A stretch of 24,215 bases of DNA, from assembly GCA_034665745.1 (NCBI GenBank), contig JAXDJJ010000044.1, forward strand, positions 1 through 24,215, written 5' to 3'. Positions 15,354-22,864 of this stretch are shown piece after piece. The stretch's first letter is position 1; every line of letters starts with the position of its first letter. The position numbers were made by a program, and so were the translations under genes. The notes beneath the pieces are model-generated. The model was not told the origin of the DNA. It did not search any database and saw only the letters and a program-made list of their open reading frames with translations. This DNA is from JAXDJJ01 sp034665745 (GTDB taxonomy: Bacteria > Actinomycetota > CADDZG01 > WHSQ01).

Positions 15354-15372
15354 CACCCGGCCCCCTCGGGTG
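15354..15372 (+). other. Small inverted repeat CACCCG-7-CGGGTG between decarboxylase and MFS genes
   Basis: A 6-bp perfect stem with a 7-nt loop sits in the 44-bp gap. No U tract follows (the next bases are CTGGTAATCC), so termination would be weak and read-through into the MFS gene is plausible. It may only slow polymerase or protect the 3' end of the upstream message. Confidence 0.3.
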
Positions 15373-15389
15373 CTGGTAATCCTTTAGGT

Positions 15390-16607
15390 ATGGCAAATAC
15401 GTTCGCGCGGACATTCGCTTCTCTGCGCGTGAGGAACTACCGGCTGTTCTTCACGGGGCAGGTCATCTCCTGGACCGGCACGTGGGTGCAGTGGGTCGCG
15501 CAAGGATGGCTCGTCCTCAACTTGACCCACAGCGGCCTAGGGCTTGGACTCGTGACTGCGCTGCAATGGCTGCCCGTGCTGGTTTTCGGGGCGTGGGCGG
15601 GAGTGCTCGCCGATCGCTTCGACAAGCGACGCTTACTGATCTTCACGAATGTCAGCTCGGGGGTCCTGTCCCTTGTCCTCGGGATCGCGACCGTCACCGG
15701 CGTGGTCACGCTGTGGTTCGTCGTCGTGATCGCGCTGCTCCTCGGTGTTGTCACCGCATTGGACAATCCAACGCGACAGACATTCACGTTCGAGATGGTG
15801 GGTCGCGAACGATTGACGAATGCGGTCAGTCTCAACACCGCCACATTCACTACCGCCAGGGTTATCGGACCGGCGGTCGCCGGGTTCATGATCGCCGGGG
15901 TCGGCATCGGTCAGTGCTTCCTGCTCAACGCTGTGTCTTTCATCCCGATCATCCTGGCGCTGTCCGTCATGAACAAGAGCGAACTCCGGCCAGTCGAAGC
16001 CGTCGAGAGAGCCCGCGGACAGGTGCGCGAGGGATGGCGCTACGTGAGGTCGCAACCGATCTTGCGGTCGATCATGATCATGATGGCGTTGGTCGGCACC
16101 TTGCAATACAACTTCCAGGTCATCCTCCCGCTGCTAGCGAAGGACACATTCGCGGGTGACGCCACAACGCTCGGTGTCATGGGCGTCGCACTCGGGATCG
16201 GCATGTTCACCGGCTCCATGACGAACGCCGCGGTCGGACGGCCGTCCAGGACCGTGTTGATCGGTGCGGGGTTCTGCCTTGGAGCTTTGACCTTCGCCGT
16301 TGCTGCCGCTCCGAACCTCGTGACCGCGGCGTTGCTCATGGTCCCCCTCGGAGCCGCATCGATGGCGTTCCTCGCAACGATGAATTCGACCTTGCAGCTC
16401 AATTCCTCGGACGCGATGCGCGGCCGGGTGATGGCGATCTATTTCGTGCTGTTCCTTGGCTCGACCCCGATCGGGGCTCCCATCATCGGGTGGCTGGCCG
16501 AATCGTTCAGCCCCCGCATTGCCCTGGCAGCCGGGGGCATGGCCACTCTCGTGGCCTGTACCTACGGTTTCCTCCATCTTCCAAAGGAGCAGGTCGAAGT
16601 CCCTTGA
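15390..16607 (+). CDS. MFS transporter, EntS/MFS_3-type drug or metabolite exporter
   Basis: 405 residues with about 12 hydrophobic helices and the MFS_3 layout. The N-terminus reads FASLRVRNYRLFFTGQVIS and WTGTWVQWVAQGWLVL. The loop after helix 2 holds GVLADRFDKRR, the canonical MFS motif A between helices 2 and 3. ALDNPTRQTFTFEMV and the RGRVMAIYFVLFLGSTPIGAPIIGWL block follow; both are standard in this family. These are proton-driven inner-membrane exporters of siderophores, drugs or unknown metabolites. ATG 15390 has no Shine-Dalgarno sequence, so the message is either coupled to the upstream decarboxylase or leaderless. The substrate is unknown; the decarboxylase product is one guess. 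Confidence 0.9.
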   Translation: MANTFARTFASLRVRNYRLFFTGQVISWTGTWVQWVAQGWLVLNLTHSGLGLGLVTALQWLPVLVFGAWAGVLADRFDKRRLLIFTNVSSGVLSLVLGIATVTGVVTLWFVVVIALLLGVVTALDNPTRQTFTFEMVGRERLTNAVSLNTATFTTARVIGPAVAGFMIAGVGIGQCFLLNAVSFIPIILALSVMNKSELRPVEAVERARGQVREGWRYVRSQPILRSIMIMMALVGTLQYNFQVILPLLAKDTFAGDATTLGVMGVALGIGMFTGSMTNAAVGRPSRTVLIGAGFCLGALTFAVAAAPNLVTAALLMVPLGAASMAFLATMNSTLQLNSSDAMRGRVMAIYFVLFLGSTPIGAPIIGWLAESFSPRIALAAGGMATLVACTYGFLHLPKEQVEVP

Positions 16608-16662
16608 ACCCCCCGGCCACTGGGCATAGCTTTCATTGGGGCGGGTTGAACAGAGGAGCCCC

Positions 16663-17385
16663 ATGGAGTTGTCGCTGCTCGGAGGATTCAAGCTCACCGA
16701 CGAAGGCCGGGTGATCGACGTCCCCGAGGGTGCTCAGAGATTGCTGGCGTTCCTTGGACTATCTCGAACGTCGGCGCTAAGAGCCAAGGTCGCAGGCACG
16801 CTGTGGCCGGATGCGACCGACAAACAGTCGATGGGCAGTTTGCGGTCAACCTTGTGGCGACTCCAAGGCTCGGGATATCGGGCGATCGACGTGAAGCCCG
16901 CGACCTTGACCCTCGCCATAGAAGTATCGGTCGACTTCGAGGACGCGATCGCTCTCGCGCAACTACTCATCTCCGATACTGCAGAGATAGATGGTGACCA
17001 CGCCACCTGGGTCGATCTGTTCTCAAGCGATCTGTTGCCGGAGTGGTACGAGGACTGGACGCAAGGTGAGGCCGAGCGGTGGCGCCAGTTGCGTCTTCAC
17101 GCTCTAGAAGCGGTCGCTCGCCGGCTGCGCGACCAGGGCAGATATCCCGATGCCCTCGCCGCGGCACTTGCTGCGGTTTCGGTCGACCCCCTCCGTGAGA
17201 CGGCGCACCGGGAGCTGATCAAGGTCCACCTTGCCGAGGGCAACCCTTCCGAAGCGATCCGAGCGTTCGACCGGTATTGCCATCGGCTCTTCGAAGAGTT
17301 GGGGCTGGAACCGTCCCAAGAGCTACGGGAGTTGGTCTCTGCCCACAGCCGCACGGGGGCCGAACACCCCCACTACGTGCTTTAA
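16663..17385 (+). CDS. SARP/BTAD-family transcriptional regulator
   Basis: 240 residues from ATG 16663, chosen because GAGGAG precedes it and the protein then begins MELSLLGGFKL, the usual start of this family; the frame also has an ATG nine codons earlier. The N-terminal part (~1-90) is an OmpR-type winged helix with RLLAFLGL and LWPDATDKQSMGSLRSTLWRL. The C-terminal part (~95-235) is the bacterial transcriptional activator domain, a TPR-like helical bundle with ALAAALAAVSVDPLRETAHR and the FDRYCHRLFEELGLEPS ending. There is no ATPase or sensor domain. Such proteins activate nearby genes by binding direct repeats; the CEMIP-like gene 102 bp downstream is the natural candidate target, though this is inference. 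Confidence 0.9.
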   Translation: MELSLLGGFKLTDEGRVIDVPEGAQRLLAFLGLSRTSALRAKVAGTLWPDATDKQSMGSLRSTLWRLQGSGYRAIDVKPATLTLAIEVSVDFEDAIALAQLLISDTAEIDGDHATWVDLFSSDLLPEWYEDWTQGEAERWRQLRLHALEAVARRLRDQGRYPDALAAALAAVSVDPLRETAHRELIKVHLAEGNPSEAIRAFDRYCHRLFEELGLEPSQELRELVSAHSRTGAEHPHYVL

Positions 17386-17414
17386 GCAGCTCCTCCTCGA
17401 ACAGCTTCAGCGCT

Positions 17415-17459
17415 CCCGCCTACACGCCGATATCTCAGTAGGCGTAAGGGGCGTGCGGG
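17415..17459 (+). other. Leader region with two mutually exclusive stem-loops before the CEMIP-like gene
   Basis: Fold A pairs CGCCTAC (17417-17423) with GTAGGCG (17438-17444). Fold B pairs CACGCC (17423-17428) with GGCGTG (17450-17455), extended by CCCG (17415-17418) with CGGG (17456-17459). The two share bases and cannot form together. There is no T run. It could be the 3' end structure of the SARP message or a regulatory leader; GC-rich DNA also produces such pairs by chance. Confidence 0.25.
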
Positions 17460-17487
17460 CAACACCGAACTAGCTCGAGGGAGCGAT

Positions 17488-19917
17488 ATGTCTTTGCGGT
17501 GGCGCGGTTGGTCTGTGTTCCTCGCGTGCGCGTTCGTGTGTGGCTCCCTTCCGGCTCTAGCGGCCGAAACAGGCACGGTCTATGCCAAGAACGTCTCGAC
17601 CGTCCAGAAGTGGTCGGACCCTGCGACGTGGGGTGGGTCTCTGCCGACCGCCGGAGACAAGGTCACTATCCCTTCCTCTGCTCGTGTCGTGTTGGACACC
17701 GACACCGCATCCCTCGCAGGGTTGCAGATCGATGGTTCTCTGAGGTTCGCCGAGCGCGACGTGGCTCTGACCTCGAAGTGGGTGGTGGTGCACGGATCCT
17801 TGCGCATCGGGAGCGAGAAGCAGCCCTTCCAACATCGAGCGGTCATCACTCTCACGGGGGCCGAGTCCGAGCAAGACATCATGGATATGGGGACCAAGGT
17901 CCTCGGAGTGATGGGCGGCACCCTCGATCTGCACGGTCGCAGGACCCCGGGGTGGACACGCCTCGCAGCAACCGCGGCCCCCGGAACAACACAGATCCAG
18001 GTGATCGGAGACTCGAAGTGGCACGCGGGCGACAAGATCGTCATCGCATCGAGCGACTACTGGCGCCAGCACGATGACGAAGCGACCATCACCTCTGTCT
18101 CGGGATCTACGTTGCAGCTCGACAGGCCACTGACCTACCGCCACTGGGGCGAGCTACAGACCTATGCAGGTCGCACGGTCGATGAACGCGCCGAGGTAGG
18201 CCTCCTGACGAGGAACGTAGTGGTCCAAGGAGATGACTCTTCGACCGAGAGTGCGTTCGGAGCCCAAACGATGATCATGGAGGGCGGAACCGCCCACATC
18301 GAGGGCGTTGAGTTCGCCAACGTCGGCCAACGGAAACGCTTGCGACGTTATCCGGTTCACTTCCACATGGACGGCGACGCGGCCGGTTCGTACCTGAAAC
18401 GTTCGTCGATCCATCACAGCTTCAACCGTTGCGTGACGATCCACGGAACGAACGCCTTGAAGATCCAGGGCAACGTTTGCTATGAGCACGTCGGCCACGG
18501 GTTCTTCCTCGAAGACGGGGCCGAGACCGACAACGTCATCACCGGCAACCTCGGCTTGGGTACCAAGAAGATAGATAACGGGCTGCTACCAACCGACTCG
18601 AGCCCTGCGACGTTCTGGATCACTAACCCAGACAACATCGTGCGCAACAACGTTGCAGCCGGGTCCGATGGGTTCGGGTTCTGGTACGCCTTGCCCGAAC
18701 ACCCGACAGGACTCTCGAACCGCCCCGACATCTGGCCCCGTCGTACTCCTCTTGGCTCGTTCCGCGGGAACGTTGCCCACTCGAACGGCGACCGTGGCCT
18801 CAACGTCGACTCGGGACCGAAGCCCAACGGGCAAACCGAATCGACCTACTACTCGCCGCGGACGAACCCCTCCGATGGCGATTCCGAGAAGGTTCAAGCG
18901 CGCTTCGAAGACTTCACCGGTTACTACAACCGCGATCGTGCGGTGTGGCTGCGCGGAGAGAACCACGTCGTGTCGAACGGGGTTTTCGCCGATAACCGCG
19001 CGGGCGCGACCTTCGCTTCGTCGGAGAGCTTCCTAGAGGATTCCCTGGTCGTTGCCGAAACCGCCAACAAAGGGATGACCGAAGAATGGGAAGAGGCCGG
19101 TTACAACGGGCGCGCCCTGCCGTTCTTCTGGGAGCCTGACGTTCAGATCACCGGCTTCGAGTTCTACGACGGCCGAGTGGGGGTCCGGAACACGACCTTC
19201 GTTGGGTTCAAGACGAACCCCGTGCGGCCCGCGGGAGCCCTTGGCTATCTCGCGCCGGACGCGTTCTCGATCGATCCCAAGAACTTCGCCGAGAACGTGA
19301 CCTTCGTCGACTCGACCCCCGTGTACCTCGCTCCCCCAGAGCCCGGTATGGACGGGGACATGGCGAAGGTCTTCGTCGATCGTGATGGGTCCGTCACCGG
19401 AACCGCCGGGAAGGCAGTTGTCGTCGACAACCCGTTCCTCTTGCAGTCCGGATGCCAGGAGCGCGTCGCATGGACTGCATGGGTCTGCCCCAGTGATTAC
19501 GTTTCTCTCTACATCACGAGTGGCGATGATGACCCACAAGACATCAAACCCCTCACGATCACCCGCGACGACTCGGTGAAGCAGTCCTTGATGGGCTGCT
19601 GCGACGACTCGACAGATGCAGTGACCAGCATCATCCCGAACCACGCCTACGCCGTTGCCTTCAACCAGGCGACGCCTTCCGAGGTCCGCTTCGTCCTCTG
19701 GCGCGGCAGCGGGAAGTGGCTACAACTGAGCATGCCCATGAGCGGTTCGTTCTCCGTCAAGCGCTGGGGCTACGCGATCCCTTCGGTCGGCAGCGGTCAG
19801 GCCCTCGATGCTGCAACGGAGTCGTCGTACTTCTACAACTCGGCCACGTCCACCTTGCATCTCAAGATCGTCGCCGAGGACACTGACTGGGAAGAGATCA
19901 GGATCAAGAAGAACTAG
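17488..19917 (+). CDS. Secreted G8-domain/beta-helix protein resembling animal CEMIP/TMEM2
   Basis: 809 residues. A Sec signal peptide (1-25, ending ALA-A) starts behind GAGGGAG at ATG 17488. A G8 domain follows (~38-150, beginning KWSDPATWGG, with GDKVTIP), then a long right-handed beta-helix with RYPVHFHMDGD (287-297), IHHSFNRCVTIHGTN (308-322), GHGFFLEDGAETDN (336-349), ATFWITNPDN and AVWLRGENH. The C-terminal part has the MDGDMAKVF-DRDGSVTG block, paired cysteines (C656, C667, C704, C705) and a final YFYN...LHLKI strand. The same blocks occur in the same order in human CEMIP and TMEM2 as I recall them; those proteins bind or depolymerise hyaluronan. The likely role is binding or cleaving an extracellular polysaccharide. 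There is no cell-wall sorting signal or C-terminal anchor, so it should be released. Confidence 0.85.
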   Translation: MSLRWRGWSVFLACAFVCGSLPALAAETGTVYAKNVSTVQKWSDPATWGGSLPTAGDKVTIPSSARVVLDTDTASLAGLQIDGSLRFAERDVALTSKWVVVHGSLRIGSEKQPFQHRAVITLTGAESEQDIMDMGTKVLGVMGGTLDLHGRRTPGWTRLAATAAPGTTQIQVIGDSKWHAGDKIVIASSDYWRQHDDEATITSVSGSTLQLDRPLTYRHWGELQTYAGRTVDERAEVGLLTRNVVVQGDDSSTESAFGAQTMIMEGGTAHIEGVEFANVGQRKRLRRYPVHFHMDGDAAGSYLKRSSIHHSFNRCVTIHGTNALKIQGNVCYEHVGHGFFLEDGAETDNVITGNLGLGTKKIDNGLLPTDSSPATFWITNPDNIVRNNVAAGSDGFGFWYALPEHPTGLSNRPDIWPRRTPLGSFRGNVAHSNGDRGLNVDSGPKPNGQTESTYYSPRTNPSDGDSEKVQARFEDFTGYYNRDRAVWLRGENHVVSNGVFADNRAGATFASSESFLEDSLVVAETANKGMTEEWEEAGYNGRALPFFWEPDVQITGFEFYDGRVGVRNTTFVGFKTNPVRPAGALGYLAPDAFSIDPKNFAENVTFVDSTPVYLAPPEPGMDGDMAKVFVDRDGSVTGTAGKAVVVDNPFLLQSGCQERVAWTAWVCPSDYVSLYITSGDDDPQDIKPLTITRDDSVKQSLMGCCDDSTDAVTSIIPNHAYAVAFNQATPSEVRFVLWRGSGKWLQLSMPMSGSFSVKRWGYAIPSVGSGQALDAATESSYFYNSATSTLHLKIVAEDTDWEEIRIKKN

Positions 19918-19920
19918 GGA

Positions 19921-20904
19921 TCACTGCTCCGGATGCAAGGATTTCAGCTTCTGCGTCCACTCGGCGTGATACTTGGTGCCGCTCGACTCCACGTCTTGAA
20001 CGTAGTGCTCCTGCACGGTCAATGAATAGTCGGGAGCGAGCCACACCTGGGCGTTGACCTGTCCCTCTTGTTTGCCGTGGAGGTTGATCACGTACGACAT
20101 CCCCCACACCTCCACGCTTTCGCCACCGATGTCCATCGTCGTGTGCTCGACGATCTTGCTCGAGTAGTCGCCGTGGGTGTCGCCTTCCCAGGTGCCGCCC
20201 CACTCGTACCCCACTTCCAGATGCTTGGGTCCTACAAGCATCGGCGGAGCGAAGTCGATCGTCGAGTCGTTCGTTATGGGGCCGAACGTGATCTTGTTCC
20301 GCTGCTGAGCGATCTCAGCCCCATCGTTGCCCCAGTTGAAGACGGTCCAGATCTCATGCTCTTGCGAGAAGTAGTGGTGGGTCGTCCAGCGACCGTCACC
20401 GTTAACAGTGATGATTCGCTGGGACTCCTTCGGAAACTCGCGGCGCGCGCCGGGGACCTCTTCGTAGCCGTCCGTGGCCCACGAGTACACGCCCTCTTCC
20501 GGAAGCTCCCACTTCTCGTTCGGATGCGATGACGCTGTCGTTCGCTGCTGAGCCGTTTGCCTTCTCTCTGAATGCGACGCCATGACGACGGCGCTCCCAT
20601 CGCGGGTTCTCGTCTCGCGCCGTCCTCTGACCTCATCTCGACGACCCGCGCCGCGCCGGTCGCTAGCTCCCCCAGCGACCGGCGCACTCGCGTTCCCATC
20701 ACGCTCGGCCCTGAAGAGTTCGATCGCAGTGTTCTTGTCGACGGGATTGACGTGCGTCACCCAGCGGTAGGCCCCGGCCCCGGAGAGGAGTAAGACCACG
20801 ATGAAGTAGGCGACCGCTCCCTTCCAGTGGATCCGGAGACCGTGGAGCCCGTTCCGCAATGCTCGCAATGGGTGGGTGCCTGGATACATCTCCAGCTCGT
20901 TCAT
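19921..20904 (-). CDS. Single-pass membrane protein with extracytoplasmic beta-rich domain, function unknown
   Basis: 327 residues from ATG 20904, preferred because GGGCGAGAG lies before it; the frame also allows ATG 20937, which lies within the promoter repeats and lacks a ribosome-binding site. One transmembrane helix (~29-46, AVAYFIVVLLLSGAGAY) is followed by an Arg/Ala/Ser-rich, probably disordered linker (~65-125). A C-terminal domain follows, opening with LPEEGVYSWATDGYEEVPGARREFP. From memory, that opening is shared with unnamed actinobacterial secreted proteins in which a short Tyr/Thr-Gly-rich stretch precedes a lipid-binding-like beta fold. Its 3' end lies 3 bp from the CEMIP-like gene, convergent and without room for a terminator. 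It is transcribed divergently from the TetR gene and is the probable target of that regulator. Confidence 0.78.
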   Translation of the reverse strand: MNELEMYPGTHPLRALRNGLHGLRIHWKGAVAYFIVVLLLSGAGAYRWVTHVNPVDKNTAIELFRAERDGNASAPVAGGASDRRGAGRRDEVRGRRETRTRDGSAVVMASHSERRQTAQQRTTASSHPNEKWELPEEGVYSWATDGYEEVPGARREFPKESQRIITVNGDGRWTTHHYFSQEHEIWTVFNWGNDGAEIAQQRNKITFGPITNDSTIDFAPPMLVGPKHLEVGYEWGGTWEGDTHGDYSSKIVEHTTMDIGGESVEVWGMSYVINLHGKQEGQVNAQVWLAPDYSLTVQEHYVQDVESSGTKYHAEWTQKLKSLHPEQ

Positions 20905-20935
20905 CTCTCGCCCTTCCGCCGCTGCTCGGCCATCC

Positions 20936-20968
20936 ATAACGCTGTTTTGCTATCTTTATATAACGCTG
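20936..20968. promoter_or_regulatory. Divergent promoter/operator: ATAACGCTG direct repeats and AT-rich core
   Basis: The 9-mer ATAACGCTG occurs at 20936-20944 and 20960-20968, exactly 24 bp apart. Between them lies the AT-rich stretch TATCTTTATATAA, the most promoter-like sequence in the window, readable as a -10 on either strand (TATATA plus, TATAAA minus). The divergent TetR and membrane-protein genes face away from it. A TetR-family repressor usually binds such a site and controls itself and its neighbour. The repeats are direct rather than inverted, which is less usual for TetR. Confidence 0.5.
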
Positions 20969-20986
20969 ATATGGCAAGCTGTCAAA

Positions 20987-21637
20987 GTGAGCCCCAAAGC
21001 CGCTGATCCCGCGATCCGTACCGCCTTGATCGATGCCGCCGCCCTCTTGTTGGCCGAGGGCCCCCAGGCGCTGACCACGAGACGTTTGGCCGAGGCGGTG
21101 GGCACCTCGACGATGGCCGTCTACACCTATTTCAGCGGGATGGACGAGCTTCGCCATGCCGTGCGGAAAGAGGGCTTCGACCGGCTCGCCGCACACCTCG
21201 AAGCCATCGGGGTCACCGACGACCCGGTCGCAGACGTGGCCGCGTCCGGTGGGGCGTACGTCCTCAATGCCCTATCGAACGCGCACCTGTACCGGTTCAT
21301 GTTCATGGAACCCGCGATCGACTCCGACGACGCGGTGGGCGAGGCAACCTTCGAGACCCTGGTGGCTGGAGTGGAACGCGCGATCCAGGCGGGCCGCTTC
21401 GAGAAGGCCGATGCTTACGGACTCGCCACGCAACTATGGGCGATGGGCCACGGGATCGTCACGCTGCACCTTGCGGGCTTGATGACCTTGGACGAAGCGA
21501 TCCAGTGCGTGTCGGAGATGGGCAAGAACCTGTTCATCGCGTTCGGCGACGATGTGACAAGTGCCGAAGGATCGATCAAGAAGGCGCAGGCCCGATTCCT
21601 CGACGAAGAACGGGTGCCGCTAGAACAGCTCCGATAG
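20987..21637 (+). CDS. TetR-family transcriptional regulator
   Basis: 216 residues from GTG 20987. The open frame starts 37 codons earlier, but that part runs through the promoter region and the divergent gene, and a TetR helix 1 begins directly after VSPKAADPAIRTALIDAA. The N-terminal helix-turn-helix is RRLAEAVGTSTMAVYTYFSG (~31-50). The C-terminal ligand domain contains LWAMGHGIVTLHLAG, the motif of the WHG-type TetR C-terminal domain. It would repress genes from the adjacent operator until a small molecule binds; the ligand is unknown. Its last 18 bp overlap the 3' end of the convergent DUF4239 gene. Confidence 0.9.
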   Translation: MSPKAADPAIRTALIDAAALLLAEGPQALTTRRLAEAVGTSTMAVYTYFSGMDELRHAVRKEGFDRLAAHLEAIGVTDDPVADVAASGGAYVLNALSNAHLYRFMFMEPAIDSDDAVGEATFETLVAGVERAIQAGRFEKADAYGLATQLWAMGHGIVTLHLAGLMTLDEAIQCVSEMGKNLFIAFGDDVTSAEGSIKKAQARFLDEERVPLEQLR

Positions 21638-22402
21638 TTCCCCTTGCATGAATACGTGATTGGAAACGCTGATCTCGCCGGAGAACGGGTGATCCAGGGT
21701 TATCAACAGCAAGAGGTTGAACCCGGCGAGAGCAGAAACCGCCATCACCATCAGCGTGTGGGACCACGCACGATCGCTCCCGAAGCACCCAAGGAAGAAC
21801 ACCAATAGAAGAGCGCCGCACATGATCACCAGTTGCAACTCGAGCGGCAGCTCTTCGCCCGCTTCCTCCAGCCGGCTGCGGCGAAGATCCCTGATCGCGT
21901 CCAGCTCGCCCACCGCGTTCCCGTAATAGACGCTTTGCGTTGCACCCTTGGGTTCGTAACTCTGCATCTGAGTGTCGATGTCGCTGAGATCGTCGGACGC
22001 CTGGGCGCTGGACCGACCGTCCCGCATGAGATCCCACTCTCGCTCCACGAGCGAATGGAGGTAGTGGCCGATCAAGACCTCCATCCGATCCGTCATCTCC
22101 TCGTCGAACACCTGGGTATCGACGTGAAGCTGCTCGAGATGGTTCGCCTCGGCCCGCACGTTTAGCTCAGACTCTTTGAGGTCCTGGTACTGGGACACGA
22201 CGACGAATGCCAGCATCAACCCGAACATGCCCATCAGAACACTGATCAGCCTGCTCGGGAGATCGTTGTCGGGGGTCACGACAAGCTTCGGAAGGAAACG
22301 GTGCACCGCCCGTTGAGAGACGCCGGCGAGCAAGGCGAACCCTCCAACGACGATGAACGCCAGGACCCAGGTGGTGAACGAGTTCAGCAGCCATCGGATC
22401 AT
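21620..22402 (-). CDS. DUF4239 (bestrophin-like) membrane protein
   Basis: 260 residues. Two helices lie near the N-terminus (~12-28 and ~53-70, ending AFVVVSQYQDLK) and two near the C-terminus (~190-207 and ~214-235). Between them is a long soluble helical region (~72-185) rich in Glu and Arg. The end carries LLLITLDHPFSGEISVS, a hallmark of DUF4239 proteins, which are sometimes annotated as bestrophin-like. No function is established for the family; ion transport has been suggested only from the name. It converges on the TetR gene with an 18-bp overlap. No clear ribosome-binding site precedes ATG 22402. Confidence 0.85.
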   Translation of the reverse strand: MIRWLLNSFTTWVLAFIVVGGFALLAGVSQRAVHRFLPKLVVTPDNDLPSRLISVLMGMFGLMLAFVVVSQYQDLKESELNVRAEANHLEQLHVDTQVFDEEMTDRMEVLIGHYLHSLVEREWDLMRDGRSSAQASDDLSDIDTQMQSYEPKGATQSVYYGNAVGELDAIRDLRRSRLEEAGEELPLELQLVIMCGALLLVFFLGCFGSDRAWSHTLMVMAVSALAGFNLLLLITLDHPFSGEISVSNHVFMQGELSELF

Positions 22403-22448
22403 CTAGACGATGGTGGTGCCGGGGCCCGCCACGGTCAAGAGGGATGGG

Positions 22449-22766
22449 CTACGCGCCCTGTTCGGCCACTTCCTTGCCGGGACCTATCTTCTCGACGACG
22501 AGGTAGCCCTCGAACGTCTCGACGACCCGCTCGATCTCTTCGTTGACGTGGTCCGGCTTCAAGATGAAGCGAGCCGGATGCGCCCTGACGGCCTTGTAGC
22601 CGTCGATCGGGACCGTGAGCTCTAGCGTGCAACTCAGGTCGGAGCACTCGCAGATGAACGTGGGCCTCTCCGACGGCCACTTCGCCTCACCCCGGGCGAG
22701 GCCCTCGTTCAACGAACGTGAGATGACCTCGTTCTTCGCAGCTTTACGTGCCGATTCGTCATTCAT
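22449..22766 (-). CDS. Conserved small cysteine-containing protein, function unknown
   Basis: 105 residues from ATG 22766, with AAGGG seven to eight bases upstream; a TTG directly before it is in frame but less likely. The N-terminal third is helical (NDESARKAAKNEVISRSLNE), followed by RPTFICECSDLSC with C39, C41 and C46, then a basic VRAHPARFILKPDHV segment and a closing ERVVETFEGYLVVEK strand. From memory this pattern (RPTFICEC.D..C, FxxxPxH, ERVVE...YxVVEK) recurs in actinobacterial proteins of unknown function. The cysteines could hold a metal with the His of the PDHV motif, but three Cys are not a complete site. It is divergent from the Ada-AlkA gene across a 98-bp gap. Confidence 0.8.
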   Translation of the reverse strand: MNDESARKAAKNEVISRSLNEGLARGEAKWPSERPTFICECSDLSCTLELTVPIDGYKAVRAHPARFILKPDHVNEEIERVVETFEGYLVVEKIGPGKEVAEQGA

Positions 22767-22864
22767 CAACCAACCCTTCCCAGCAGCTGATCAACCAAAC
22801 GGGCCGCGACAGAGCTGTCCGGATATGGCCAGTCTTAGTCCCGAAAGCTTGCTTGAATGGGCTC

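Noticed and set aside
20876..20986. The N-terminal extension of the TetR frame
   Set aside because: It crosses the divergent promoter and the opposite gene; TetR helix 1 begins right after GTG 20987.
22765..22798. Two copies of ATCAACCAA 25 bp apart before the Ada-AlkA gene
   Set aside because: One copy overlaps the start codon of the divergent gene, there is no symmetry, and it does not resemble a known Ada box; a chance repeat cannot be excluded.
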